DNA of 64,000 nucleotides from Pseudogymnoascus destructans (GCF_001641265.1 NW_020167534.1:682001-746000), one strand, 5' to 3'; shown: positions 33,518 through 44,900, counted from the first letter of the stretch. The notes: generated by a model not told the origin, from the sequence alone. Numbers and translations are program-made.

Positions 33518-35164
33518 CTACACGAGAGATACAGTCCCACTAGTCTTTTCCCGAATGTCGTCGAGAAGCTCTTGCACTGGCGTCACAATGCCAGCATCTT
33601 CATGGGATAATTTCCCAAGTACCATCCCAACCCACTCTTTATCTAAGTTGAACACCATACCCCCGGAATCGCCGCCGCTCACGAAGGGCTGACCACCTAG
33701 TACCGGGTTTATCTGCATCTCGTCTGACTCCATCCCATTCATCCAGTCAATCTTTATCTTCATAGCGTTAACCTCTCCAGCAGTAATTCCAGTCGTGCGG
33801 CCGGTTTTCGATACCCAACTCCCATCATTTACTACCCCATGGTGTGAAACAACTTCGTCTGTGCTAACTTCATAACGTAGCTTTCCGTAAAAGAGCTCAG
33901 CTGGCGAGAAATTTGCTGGCGGTGGTTTGTTTACCAGAATTGACGTCTGGTTATGAAGCCGTATGATGGCCCAGTCCATCCGACGCCCAGTACTATTTTT
34001 CCTCCGAAGCCCAGACGCATGGATCACTTTGCCGATGCCTCCAGCTTTTAGATGTCCATTTATGATACTAAGCGTCCTAGCCCCATTTCCGCTTCCATCG
34101 TTATTTGAAGTAATCTCGCCTTGCAGGACCCGCCTAGTCTCGACTTCGTCGTACCGCGCTGGATAGTCAACAGTACTGTTAACTTCTGCCTGTCGTCCAT
34201 AGAGACCGACGCCGTGAAATCCAACGCCATGTTCAGCGCTCCCGTCGTTGTCAATGATTACATGACAACACGTCAAGAAGCATTTTTCCACTTCTTCTTG
34301 ACCGCTACCACGAAAGTTGACAAAGACGCCAACGCTTCCTGCTTGTGTGGTAATGTCTCGTGCGCCAATGGACGACCCATTCAACGGCAGAGGCGCAAGA
34401 TTCCGTAGGACTAGCCGCGGCGTTGGTAACATTTCTTGGGAGATAGCAAGCATCGCCCTCCCAGGCACGAGCTCGACGTCAATATTTAGGTGAGCCACCC
34501 CATTTCTTATTTTTGCTTCAACGAGGTCCCAGATGCTTCGCGACCCAGGCGCCATTGATATTATAACCGTTGGCTGTCTATGCTGAGTCTGCTCAGGGGG
34601 GCCGCGCATGTGATACGAAATCGTAGTCCAGAGACCAGCGCAGTTCTTTTTGACATCTTTGTAAATAATTGGCTCCGCCTCTTGACATGTTATATGAGCT
34701 GGTGTATGGGGTATGATGATAGATGAGACATCTCTATACTTCTTCTGCTCGTTTCTGATCTCGACACGAATTTTGACGTCTGGAGATGCCTCGTCTAATC
34801 TTAGCTGTACCATAGTAGCAGCTGCCTTCCAGTTGTTCGCATCTTCGTCGTGTGTGCTGATAACAAGCGTATCCTGCGGCCGAAACATCCCTCTTGGCGA
34901 CAAGCCTTGCACCTGCATGTGGTAAAGACTAATTCTATGGTCTTGTAGGATTGCGCGGCAAGCGTCTTCTATGCTCCCAGCAACATTGACAGCCTCTGGC
35001 GACGGTCTTGACCGATCATAAGGCCATGGTAGGGCGAATTTCCCCTCTGGGGCTGCGCGGAAGTCGTCTTTTGCGGCATAGTAGTAATCAATCGAATAAG
35101 TGCCAGTGTCTAAGTCGAAGTCTTCTGATGAGCCGCCAGTAGCTCTGAACTTTCTGGTGCCCAT
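33518..35164 (-). CDS. Intracellular trypsin-like serine protease with novel N-terminal region
   Basis: Single-exon gene, 548 aa from the first ATG (MGTRKFRATGG); the frame is open a little further upstream but starts there only with GTG. The C-terminal half is a trypsin-like fold with a complete triad: TCCHVI (His301), RRMDWAIIRL (Asp397) and VSGGDSGGMVF (Ser500). No signal peptide or membrane segment is visible, so it should act inside the cell. Residues about 65-250 form a conserved-looking alpha/beta region, with W-x-TISYHMRG and PTVIISMAPGSRSIWDLVEAKIR, that I cannot name. Substrate and role are unknown. It is fully open although genes on its left are ruined. It could be a regulatory or conflict-system protease (speculation) rather than a digestive enzyme. 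Confidence 0.8.
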   Translation of the reverse strand: MGTRKFRATGGSSEDFDLDTGTYSIDYYYAAKDDFRAAPEGKFALPWPYDRSRPSPEAVNVAGSIEDACRAILQDHRISLYHMQVQGLSPRGMFRPQDTLVISTHDEDANNWKAAATMVQLRLDEASPDVKIRVEIRNEQKKYRDVSSIIIPHTPAHITCQEAEPIIYKDVKKNCAGLWTTISYHMRGPPEQTQHRQPTVIISMAPGSRSIWDLVEAKIRNGVAHLNIDVELVPGRAMLAISQEMLPTPRLVLRNLAPLPLNGSSIGARDITTQAGSVGVFVNFRGSGQEEVEKCFLTCCHVIIDNDGSAEHGVGFHGVGLYGRQAEVNSTVDYPARYDEVETRRVLQGEITSNNDGSGNGARTLSIINGHLKAGGIGKVIHASGLRRKNSTGRRMDWAIIRLHNQTSILVNKPPPANFSPAELFYGKLRYEVSTDEVVSHHGVVNDGSWVSKTGRTTGITAGEVNAMKIKIDWMNGMESDEMQINPVLGGQPFVSGGDSGGMVFNLDKEWVGMVLGKLSHEDAGIVTPVQELLDDIREKTSGTVSLV

Positions 35165-35353
35165 TGTGTAGATGAAGATGAGTGTTAAGGTTGAGGAAGT
35201 GTTACTGTCGGATGTCACAAATATAGAGTTGCCACTATCTCGTACGAGTGATGTTAATGGTCTGCTCTCGCCCAGGGTAGGAGCATGAAGTTTGGTAGCG
35301 GATGTCGCAACGTAGTTTTGGCGCTAAGAATAGTTGCCGCCGTCAAAGAATAA

Positions 35354-35689
35354 TTGTCCTCAGTGGACGCAAGGCACGGCATGCCAATAAGGAGGCTATG
35401 CACGAATAAAAAAAATGCTGCATTGAAAATCTACGCCTACTATTTAGTTGCAGAGGCTGAGATTAACAATGAAACTGCCATATATAAGCGTCTTGCCACC
35501 TCAGGGACCTCCGACCATCCAGGCAAGCCGTTTGTCCGGACTATTCGGGACTCTTTCACTGTCACGAGCAGAGCAGGGAATCCCCACCAATTTTTAGTTC
35601 ACAGCATTCTTTTCAACTACATACAGAGCCTGCGATATGCTCATCAGCTAACTGAGGCGATGCTCAAGCAAATTTTGATTCATCAGCCC
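35354..35689 (+). pseudogene. N-lobe fragment of an SRPK-like protein kinase
   Basis: The open frame encodes AALKIYAYYLVAEAEINNETAIYKRL, then DHPGKPFVRTIRDSFTV, FLVHSILFNYIQSL and MLKQIL. This follows the N-lobe of fungal SR-protein kinases: VALK (ATP lysine), NE in helix C, 'HPG...VR.L.D.F', 'CLV..P', 'LK.IL'. It stops before the HRD catalytic loop and runs into a C/T-rich stretch. No glycine-rich loop or C-lobe is present, so it is a fragment. Confidence 0.6.
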
Positions 35690-35908
35690 CCCCCCCCTTT
35701 TCCCCTCCGTCTCCCTTCCTCGGTATCTTTCCCCATTCTCCCTTCCTCTATCCCTCAGTCCTATGCTACTCCCGTCGGCTCTCCAGAAGGAGCTGAAGGT
35801 TCGTAGCCGGCACCACGGACAGGTGGGGGTTCGACTTCGCCGGCCGACCTCCTCAGGAAGATTCCGTCCTCGAAGGCCAGGAGCCTTTAAGGTCCGCCTC
35901 CAAGACCC

Positions 35909-36313
35909 CTAAAAGTAGTAACCCGGGTCTCTAATGTCGAACTCTACCTTTGCAGTTCCGAGAAGAGTTCGGGGAGGGCCGGTCCGCTGTCCGGCAACCA
36001 GTGTCTCTAGTAACTTCACCTTCCGCTCATCCGCTTCGGCGTGGCGTCGTCCCTGGCGAACTAGTATGCCGAGTCGTACTGCTATCAAACGCTGTGTCCG
36101 GTGAGTATTTCTCCGCCGGACGGGTGGAGGAGGGGGAGGGGGAGGGGGAGGAGGAGAAGGGGAGGAGGAGGGAGGAGGGCACGAGCGAAGGTCCCTAGCC
36201 ACTTCACCAGTGGGATCCCAGTACGCCCGGAGTTCCAACCAAACGAGAGTTGACGCGGGGACTCCGAAGAATATCCCAAAAGCAAGGGCAATGAGGTTGA
36301 CAACGAGGCCCAT
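35909..36313 (-). CDS. Small proline-rich membrane protein, hypothetical
   Basis: 134 aa from ATG at 36313. Residues about 3-28 (LVVNLIALAFGIFFGVPASTLVWLEL) are a hydrophobic segment, signal anchor or signal peptide, followed by a Ser/Pro region with a run of eleven prolines and a basic C-terminal half. I do not recognise a family. The frame is open further upstream without ATG. The proline run comes from a CCT/CCC microsatellite (36120-36180), so the coding status is uncertain. It lies between the kinase fragment and the F-box gene. Confidence 0.35.
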   Translation of the reverse strand: MGLVVNLIALAFGIFFGVPASTLVWLELRAYWDPTGEVARDLRSCPPPSSSPSPPPPPPPPPPPVRRRNTHRTQRLIAVRLGILVRQGRRHAEADERKVKLLETLVAGQRTGPPRTLLGTAKVEFDIRDPGYYF

Positions 36314-36524
36314 TGCGAAAGAGTGTGTTGCGGATGAGAAACGATCGTGTTGAAAATGAGTGTTGCGCGGAGGAGAAAAGGAAAGAAAGAAAACATGAGA
36401 CCGAAACAAACTGGGGATTATATATGGTACAATAGCAAAGCGTTTTGAGAAGAGCAGAGGAGAGGTAAATAATAAACATTTATTTTTGGAAGTTGCAGCT
36501 TATACTATCGTCGTTTCCCTCATT

Positions 36525-37682
36525 TTAAAATTTAGGAACGAGCCTTCCGTTTCGAACCACATAACCTACTTCAGCCCCCTTAGCCGATACTCTTGCATAA
36601 TCAGGCCATGGCCAACGACATGATGTAGTTAGCTCTTTCTCATCTTGTTTAGTAAGAGTAGAGTCAAACTTAAACCCAGTATCCTGCTCAAAGGCAGCGC
36701 AGATAGAACCTCGCTGGTACGTGACTCTTCTCCTCCGCTCACTGCCATAAAGTCGAATCCTCCTTTTAAAGTCATCTGCCTCCTTCCCCTCTCCCAAATC
36801 AATCCATCGCGTAATAAACAATGCATTCCCCTCCCTCCCATAGCCCTTAAAATCAACTCTGAACTCGCTGTGGCAGTACTGACAATATATAATGCGTTGC
36901 GTATTCTCATATTCGTCTATCAGCTCATCCGCTTCCGGGACTTGGATCCCCCACCAATATAGGTCCATCATCTCCATAAAGGGTATGTGCCGGCAGATGC
37001 CGAATCCGCCGTACCAAGGCAGCGGAGTCTTTTGCGAGGACGGGATCATATACACCTTCTGCTCGCGTATAAGGAGGGAGCCGGCCTCGGAGATACGCGC
37101 TTCGGCCTTGTGGAGCTCTACGAAGCCCCATAGATGTCCTTCCATTTTTCTATAGGATAGTAGGTATAAGAGGGCTGCGGTATCTTTGCCTTGTCTGTAG
37201 GCTTTTATAGCCATGCGGAAGATGGTTGAGGAGAATCCGCCAGGGAGTCCACCGATATAATGGCCTGTTGAATCCGTAATCCGGCACTTTAATGAATTCT
37301 TTTCTGGAGCGACGTATAGTTGGGATACTCTGTGTCGTTTAGCAGAGAGCATACTGTGTAGCTTATTGCATTCCGGGCAAACGATATGAAACGGTAAATC
37401 TCGTTCTAGTAAGTGAAGGAATCTGTTCATTACTGGGTATTCGGCTAGTTTGAGAGACTGAAGATACTCTGTCTCAAGGCATAAGTATAGGCGAAGACAC
37501 GATAGACTTAAACTTCCCACGGATTCGAGTGGCAGAAAGCTTGCTATAAGGTAGATCAGCTCGGGTGGGAGCTCACGGAAAGGCGATGATTTCAGGCCGC
37601 TTAGTCGATCTCTAGCAAACGCCGGTTTCGTTTGTAAGAAACACCTTGCGAGGCGCGTGGATATACGAAGAAACATATCCAT
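36525..37682 (-). CDS. F-box domain protein
   Basis: Single-exon gene, 385 aa. Residues about 34-70 (PFRELPPELIYLIASFLPLESVGSLSLSCLRLY) are an F-box, which binds Skp1 in SCF ubiquitin ligases. A CPEC near residue 103 and a second CxxC (YCQYCHSEF) near 270 suggest a metal-binding region. The rest is a Trp/Tyr-rich domain common in lineage-specific fungal F-box families. It ends GYVVRNGRLVPKF. The substrate is unknown. Start chosen as the first ATG (MDMFLRIS). It is intact in an otherwise eroded neighbourhood. Confidence 0.75.
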   Translation of the reverse strand: MDMFLRISTRLARCFLQTKPAFARDRLSGLKSSPFRELPPELIYLIASFLPLESVGSLSLSCLRLYLCLETEYLQSLKLAEYPVMNRFLHLLERDLPFHIVCPECNKLHSMLSAKRHRVSQLYVAPEKNSLKCRITDSTGHYIGGLPGGFSSTIFRMAIKAYRQGKDTAALLYLLSYRKMEGHLWGFVELHKAEARISEAGSLLIREQKVYMIPSSQKTPLPWYGGFGICRHIPFMEMMDLYWWGIQVPEADELIDEYENTQRIIYCQYCHSEFRVDFKGYGREGNALFITRWIDLGEGKEADDFKRRIRLYGSERRRRVTYQRGSICAAFEQDTGFKFDSTLTKQDEKELTTSCRWPWPDYARVSAKGAEVGYVVRNGRLVPKF

Positions 37683-39268
37683 TTCGAGGTATAATATCGT
37701 AAGCGTTAAAAAGGTCGCAGAGAACGATGTATATACTATTCGAAAAATAAGGCTATAATTTTAATGCTTAGTAGCGCCATCTTAATGAGTCAAAAGGCTA
37801 GTCGGGTTCCAAGCTTCAAAATACTCAACTATCGACTTTACATACTATTTTGTATGGAGGGTACATACTCGAGTGGTACGTACAGTACCATCTTCAGTCT
37901 AGATATTTAAACTATTTGTTCTACATAACGGACAGCGTTTTACTCTTCCAAATTCTCATCTGTCGCTTTCATCCAATGAGAACGGTTCAATGGTGTGGGA
38001 AGATGGTAGCTTGCAAGAGCAAGCGCAGTGATTGGCCTCGCAATTAGCTATGCGCAAGAAACCGACACGGCATGCTCAAACATCGTAACAAGGCTTCTCT
38101 TCCATACAAGGTGAGTCACCTTTTAGAACTGCTGGCGTAGCTTTACGAGCCCCTTTCCAATCTTTGTGAGTCTTGCTAAATAAAATGACTTTCTCGCAGG
38201 TTATACAGGCTATCACGATGTGCGACTTCTACCTTTTGTAGATCCTTCCAATCCTCTAGCGACAATAGATCCTCTTCTTAGTATTGTATATAATAGACAT
38301 TGATTGCAGCTTTGAGCTTTGTAGCAGTACTAATCATCTTATACCATGAGTTCTAGCGAGTTGAATTGTCCTGTACAAGGTTGCGGCCTTGACTTAGTTC
38401 TCTGAAATTGGCTATCCGTTGTGGGCTCTGCTGAATATATACTATAATGTTATGTAGTTTGCCAAGGGGTCCTTTCTTCCGCTAGTGCTTCATTTCCATT
38501 TCTGTAGGTGTTGACAATAGTTCTGTATTAATGTGGTCTGCAAGAGCTTCCTCATCTATTTGAAATAAAAATGATTAGGCTGCTAGGTTGATTATATAGC
38601 CATTGCATCGAAGTCTGTAATGGATTAGATTGTATATAATTTCGTATTGGTCAAAGATGAAGGACACAGGGCACCCAGCTCACGGTAATAGCATATGGGA
38701 GTGCAAGTCAGAGGCTAAACGGATGCTATCCTATAGGTCTACTACGAAGGATACAAAAAAGATGATGGGGAACCCTGTTGGGTCAATCCCCTTAAGTACC
38801 CGAAACGGGTCCGACTCGGCTAACCTGCCTTAACTAGTCTGACTCAGATCCCTTCTGTAACTGAGGGCGGAGGCATCCTTACAAAAGAGCACTAAATAAC
38901 GCAAGTTAGCTAGAATTTCTAACATAGTATTAAGCTTGATAGGTACCAACTCTTTGAGAGAGCTTGTATCATTGTATCGTTGTTATTTGCATTGTCCATT
39001 ACAAAGTATTTAACTTTTGAGGCAATTCCGTAATCGTTAATAACCTTCATAATATTCTATGCCTGATTGTGACCTAAATATATAATTAGCTAATTACTAT
39101 AAAGGTTAATATAAGGTCACTAACCTAAATGTCATCCTGACATTCTTTGCACTCAGTTTGCTATCAAACTCAAGAGCAAACTTAGAAATCTCCTCCTCAA
39201 ACCTACAAGTCACTATACATATTTTGGCTTGTCACACCAACAACAAGAGCAATACTACTCAACGATTG

Positions 39269-39503
39269 CTACAACCTCTATGATTCATTACACGTCATTG
39301 CTCCTTAGTTACTGGGCCGATATGACCACATAGCATATCTCTACAACCCTCTATGATTCATTACATGACATCACTCCTTAGTTACTGGGCTAATACTACA
39401 CATGACATATCTCTATCAACTAGAGGCCTAGGACATCAACGATAGCTCCAAAAGCTTCTACAACAGTCTATAATTCATTACACGTCATCGCTCCTTAGTT
39501 ACC
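39269..39503. repeat. Three degenerate direct repeats (about 70 bp unit)
   Basis: Copies start at 39269, 39341 and 39458. Each reads ctacaac..ctat(g/a)attcattac followed by a/tcgctccttagttac. The first two are adjacent with a 72 bp period; the third follows a 40-45 bp spacer. Confidence 0.8.
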
Positions 39504-39679
39504 CACAAGATTGGTTAAGTTATGACATAATTTGTCTATAGGGGTACTCTGACCTTGGACCTCCTTTCACTTCCTATAGGCTAGGAACCTAGGAGATGGT
39601 TCTATGGGATTCTCTTACGTCGACTACAGTTACCAAGCCTGGTTAGTCATGGAAAGTCATGGAAAATGAGAGAACTACA

Positions 39680-39725
39680 CTCCTTTAGCATAAATAGGAT
39701 TGCCCTTTCCTTAAGAAAGGGCAAG
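39680..39725 (+). other. TATA-like element followed by a perfect hairpin
   Basis: gcataaata at about 39680 is followed by ttgccctttc-cttaa-gaaagggcaa, a 10 bp inverted repeat with a short loop. The arrangement (TATA, then stem-loop) resembles an LTR promoter and R region. No paired LTR ends were found here. Confidence 0.35.
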
Positions 39726-40743
39726 CAGACAATATAGTAAATCGACTATCACATACTTCCACGTCTTTTCCAAGCTTCCAAGCATTGGTCTTGTTACTCC
39801 TTGTTTCTGAAAAGTCAGTGAGGTGCTAACCTCTGACTTATCCCTGAGTTCTCAGACTCAACATTTGTTACAACTTGTCTAAACCACTCCACTACATCAT
39901 ACACCTGATTTCTGCGTTGTGGAATAGTCTAAGCTACGACCCTTTGGCTCTTTTTCTTAAGACAGTGTGTTGTCTTAGTAAAATCATCCTTTCCTTGGGT
40001 GGCTAGATTCTCACATCTGGTGCACCCACCATTACACTAAATGCCTACCATCTAACTCTTGCAAGGTAAGTATAGAGTGTTGTAGGTCACTGTTCTCTGT
40101 AATATAGTGGCTAATGATCTTAATAATTGCAAGGGAAGTCCGGAGAGGTCTAAAGATCTACAGTAAAGTGAACTTTTGAAAGTGCTGATTGGACTTTTTG
40201 CTGTATCTGTAGTTTCTCTAACTCGTATGTCTAAAGCTGTATTGTTGTAGCAGATGTAGGCAACTAGTTTTCAATTTGTAGACTTCTATATAGACTTAAG
40301 CTTTAACCTTAGCATTCTAAAGGATATCCTCTCCCTCTTGTATAGAGAGACTACCCTCTTGCATTATATGCCTCTTATGCTTCTTTTCTCTTCTCTTTTT
40401 CTGTTCATTTGCTACTTGTAGAGCCTTAACTTCTGCCTTAAGTAGAACAACAGAATGCCGTCGCACATAAGTACTTTAGCCACAACGTTAGCTGCTTTGC
40501 TCTACTAAAGCTTTCGTACGGACGTTAGACTGAAACTTTCGTACGGAACTGGCTTAATCATTTTACAAAGCTTAAGTTTTTCTCTACATTTAAAGAAGCA
40601 TTTAAAGCTACATTTATAGAGCAGAACATTAAGAGTGGGTTCTAAGCAACATGATTAGTTCTGTATAAGCTATAGAATGTCCTTTCTCACTTGAATCTAC
40701 ACTTAAGGACTCCGGCTCCTTCTAATAGTTAAGAGTAACAATT

Positions 40744-40876
40744 TGTTAGAACTGTGTTCCTAGTAGTACGCTACACATGCGTAGCCTGTATACCAACTGT
40801 GTATTGTGTATATATAGGGGCTTCGCCCCCTGTAGTTTCTCAATCAAGTCGTTAAACTCCAATTATGTGCCTAACA
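40744..40876 (+). mobile_element. Solo LTR, 133 bp, target duplication CAATT
   Basis: Starts tgttagaac and ends gcctaaca, giving inverted termini TGTTAG/CTAACA. Flanked by CAATT at 40739-40743 and 40877-40881. Inside: a TATA box (gtatatatagg, about 40811) followed by the stem-loop ggggcttcgcccc. The size and ends fit a Ty1/copia-type LTR (inference). It is unrelated to the two longer LTRs. Confidence 0.85.
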
Positions 40877-40881
40877 CAATT

Positions 40882-41980
40882 AGACTTTAAAGACTCTCTA
40901 AACTATAAGGGAGATTAACTTTCAAACAGAGCACATTAAGAACCACATCATACAACATTAGAACAGCTCTCCTAGCTCAATTAATGATGCTGTTAGCTGC
41001 CTTGTTAACGGGGCAGAAATGATGATGACGAGTGTAGTAGCATATAGAGAGTGATTATCTTATGTTCTGTATAAGTTAGTAGTGTTAGAATTAAGCTAAG
41101 AGGTAGCTCTTACTTCCGTTAAAAATGAGAAGGTAATAGGTTCTGATCGAACGACTATTTGTATGTCGATCGAAGTGTTAAATCCACTCGTACATTTGTC
41201 GTTGCAAATTATTTGAGCAACGTAAATAAGCGGAAGATGGTTTGCGCGTGGTTTTTTGGCTCTATTTTCGCTCGCTTGTCCATTCTGTTGTTTTTAAGCC
41301 GTATTTATATTGGATACATATAGAGGCATTATCAGACGGATTTTAAAGACGCAGGATGTATTTTAAGACTATCCAGCGCTTAGTTCAGGTACAACACGCA
41401 TCAATACAAGCACCCCCCCTTTCCATCCCCCTCCCCCATTCTCCAAGCCCCCTCCCCCCTCCCCCCTCCTCCCTCCACAACGAACCAAACAAACACAAAA
41501 AAAAACACCCCCATCTCCAAAAATCCCACCCACAAAATAAAAGCCTAAGTAACAAGAGAAAGAAAGGCAAAACCAGAAAAGACGATGACTCCTCCTCCCC
41601 ATCCACCCGTTTCCAATGCAAAAAAAGAAAGACAAAAAGACAAAAATGAAGGCAACAAGACGAGATGATAAAACAACAACAACGGAACTATTATCGCCCC
41701 CACGCTTTGGGCTGGGGGCTGGTTATCTATCGTACAGTACAACCAGTTGATGCGAGAACGGATGTGGCCCCGGGTGATGGAAACCATATGAACACAGATA
41801 CCCTTTTTATATACTTCTCTCCCCTCCCTCTTCCTCCCATCGTCGTCGGTGTGGTGTGTGTAGATGTAGAAGTCGACATTCGCAAGGCGTGCGCGATTTG
41901 CCGTCTTCCACAGCACAGCTGGCTCCGTCAAAGACACACCCCCACACCCCCCCCCCTAAAAAAAACCACCTTCCCCCCAA
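40882..41980. other. Intergenic: island edge and SPT7 3' flank
   Basis: About 1.1 kb. Left half AT-rich; the right half (from about 41400) is C- and A-rich 3' flank of SPT7. No gene seen. Confidence 0.5.
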
Positions 41981-44900
41981 TCACCTCTCAATACTCTCCG
42001 GGCTAATCGGCCCCACCGGCCCCCCCTCCTCCTTCCCCCCCCCCTTTCCCCCCCCATCTCACTATCCACCCTCTCCATCCCCACCGCCACCGGCAGAATC
42101 CTCTTCTTCCCCCCTTCTCCGGACTCCCCGCCGCCGTCTTCCCCCCCCCAGCAGCGATGCTGCCAGCCCCATTAACCAACTCCACCCCTCCCTCAAGCTT
42201 CTTCTTCTTCTTCGCATTCCCCACCTGCTCCTTGAGTGGGCGCTTCCGCGGACTCGTAATCTTGCCCGTCGGCGGGAGGCGCGGCTTCGGGAACCGCTGC
42301 TTTAGCGGTAGATCCTCGTCTTCCACCAGCGGCTCGTCGGAGTTGGCGTGTAGCTTGGCGAGGAAGAAATTCTTCACCAGCCCGATTTGCGATTGTATGT
42401 TCTCGCGCGTCACGGGGCGGAGCGTGGGGAGCGCCTCGAAGAGCGTTGCGGCCGTGGGGCCAGCGGCGGGGTTATTGGCGTTGTGCGCACTGTGGACCTT
42501 GGCTTGGAGGAGGTGCAGCGGTACTGAGAGGGACGCGAGACCGAATTCCCTGTCGAGGCCTAGTTCCTTGAAGCCGAAGAAATCCTCGTCGATGTCGTCT
42601 GCGAAGTCGCCGCCGACGAACTGCTCGCTGCCGTCGTTGAAGGCGCCTACGCCGTCTGTGCCGGCGTCCACGAGTGCCGGGCGGAGAAGGTCAGTTAAGT
42701 GCGCCTTCATGCGCTCGTGCATGACGCCGAGCTTAGTGCCGAAGCGTTCATTGTCATCCTTGGCGTAGCTCTCGAGCGTCTCGACGTCTAGCCCGCTTTC
42801 GCTGAGGGTATGCAACATGACCTCCTCGTTGGTGAAGCGCTCCTGCCACTCTGCGCCGTTCTGGGCCGCGAGTCCCGTGGCGGGTACCTTGGGCGCCTCG
42901 CGGTAAATAGCGAATGTGCGCGCGATCTTGGTGAAGTAGTCGGCGGCTATGTCGGTGATGACGTCGAGGGCTGAGGGCTGTAGCTCCTCAAACCCGGCGT
43001 GGTAGCAGAGCTTGCCAACGGAGCGGCGGAGGGCGGCTTGGCACACCCATTTGGACATCACGGGGCCTTCGTCGGATTGGACGTATGGCTCGATGTCGGC
43101 CTCATAGAAGGGCTGGGGGTTATACTTTTGGAACTGGTTGTTGTACATCTATGACAGGATTAGCATATCGTAAGACATATAATATCGATAAATAGCATAC
43201 CTGAGTCTGTAACTGCATCTGCTTGACTACTCCAATCTTCGAGCAGATCTTCCTAGTCTCCTGCATTTGCCTCATATTGCTCTCCATCCGTTCCGTCAGC
43301 TTGCTCTGCGGCGATCGGAAGTGGCCGGCGGGAACCATGCGCAGGAACTCGCTTGCCTCGACGAGATTCCCCGACGCATCTTCGACCCACTGTAGCTTCT
43401 CAGGCACATCTGGGATAGCTGATAGCGGATCATAGTAGTCAGGCAGGACGCGTTCGTCGTCGCCTCCCTCCATACCTTCAGCCAGAGTCTCCGATCCTTT
43501 GACAGGTTCCTTCCCATCAGCAGCTTTGGAGTCAATCGCATTGCCGCCTTCCGCTACATTATGCTGGCGAATCCATCTTCTCATGCCAGCCTTTGTTCTA
43601 AGAAGAGCGGGCTCATCAGGGTTGAGCCTGTCGCCTTTGAAAAGCTTATGTCTTTCCTTCGCAGCGAGGGCCCGGTCTTTCTTAGTGACCTGCTTCCAAA
43701 CCCGGTACTCCTCATCCTCCTGGAGATCCTCTGCAGCAGCGCCTAGCGCCTGGCCAAGCGCCATCCCATTCAAAGACGGTCCGTCAATATCCATCATATC
43801 AGCCTGGCTCCCCGTCCCAGGCATTCCGCCGGGGGTGGGCGAGCCAGAGCCGTTCTGGCTGCCTTCTACCCCGAAATCCGAGCCCTCGTGGATCAGATTG
43901 CCAATCACGCTGTTGAGGGGAAGCACGGGCTTTTGGTCTACGCCAGGTGTGCTCTCGGCGCGACCAGGCGCGACCTTGCGTGCCTTGGAAGAGCCCTTGA
44001 CGCCTGTCTTGCCAGGTGCCTTGCGCCCTCGCGATGACATAATCGGCTCATCGTCGCTTTCATCGCCAGCATCATCCTCGACGCCATTTTGTTTGCGTCT
44101 TTCTTCGGCTTCGACTTCGGCTCTAGGTCTAACCACGATATCTGGTATTAATGGCACCAGCTTCTCTGCCTCCCTCCGCATGCAATTCGCGTTGCGGCGA
44201 AGGGGGTGGCTGGGGTCGGCATTGTATTTGAGGCAGTTACTCCATATCAGATCGAGGTCTGAAACGAAGTCTGCTTTGGATTTATACAAAAATGTCTTTA
44301 GCTTTTTCGTCATCTGTCCTAGATCCATTGGTGTTTTGATGACTGAAGTGATTAGCCTTGCTCTCAGAGTAATTCCTCTCACTATACTTACTAGCATTGT
44401 AGTCTGGCGCATCTCTCTTATTCACCCTCGTGAGGAAGGGCGCAGAGTACTCTGTCATCGCCTTGAGCTCGCTCAGCACCTTCTCAGCGGCTTCATATAA
44501 TTCCTCCTGGCCAACGTTCTCCTCGCTGGCCCATTTGCTTCTATTCTTGCGGACCTCATTCATCAATGACCGTAGCTCGGCATCTGATGCGCGTACTTGG
44601 TCGCGCTTTAGGTCTATGCGCGCGATAAGGTGCTTAAGGGTCAAGCTCGACGCGCCCAGGTTCGCACTGGACAGTGTGCCGTGGTGCTCTCCATTGGGGC
44701 CATTCCCACCATGCGAGTTATTTCCGTGGTCCATCTCAGCATCAATCTGCTTCTCGCTCTCCTCCAGCTTCTGCTGCTCCAGCATAGCCACGCGATCATT
44801 CTCCAAGGTATAGAAAAAGGTGTTGAAGCTCCTCTTCACCGCGTCCTCTGTAGCTTTCTTAGCAGCTTCCAGCTGCTTCCTCGCATCTTCCGACGTCTTT

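Larger units (their letters stand above)
37683..40743. other. 3 kb AT-rich gene-free DNA, probably eroded transposons
   Basis: No open frame above about 70 codons and no recognisable protein. It includes three degenerate direct repeats (39269-39503), a hairpin (39693-39720) behind a TATA-like element, and the direct repeat ctttcgtacgga (about 40509 and 40530). Base composition and lack of frames fit old mutated mobile DNA (inference). Confidence 0.5.

Noticed and set aside
39269..39503. Direct repeats considered as a CRISPR array
   Set aside because: Eukaryotic context, only three degenerate copies, unequal spacing and no cas genes.
39520..39860. A fourth LTR around the 39.7 kb hairpin
   Set aside because: The TATA/hairpin layout is suggestive, but no TG...CA ends with matching target duplication could be found.
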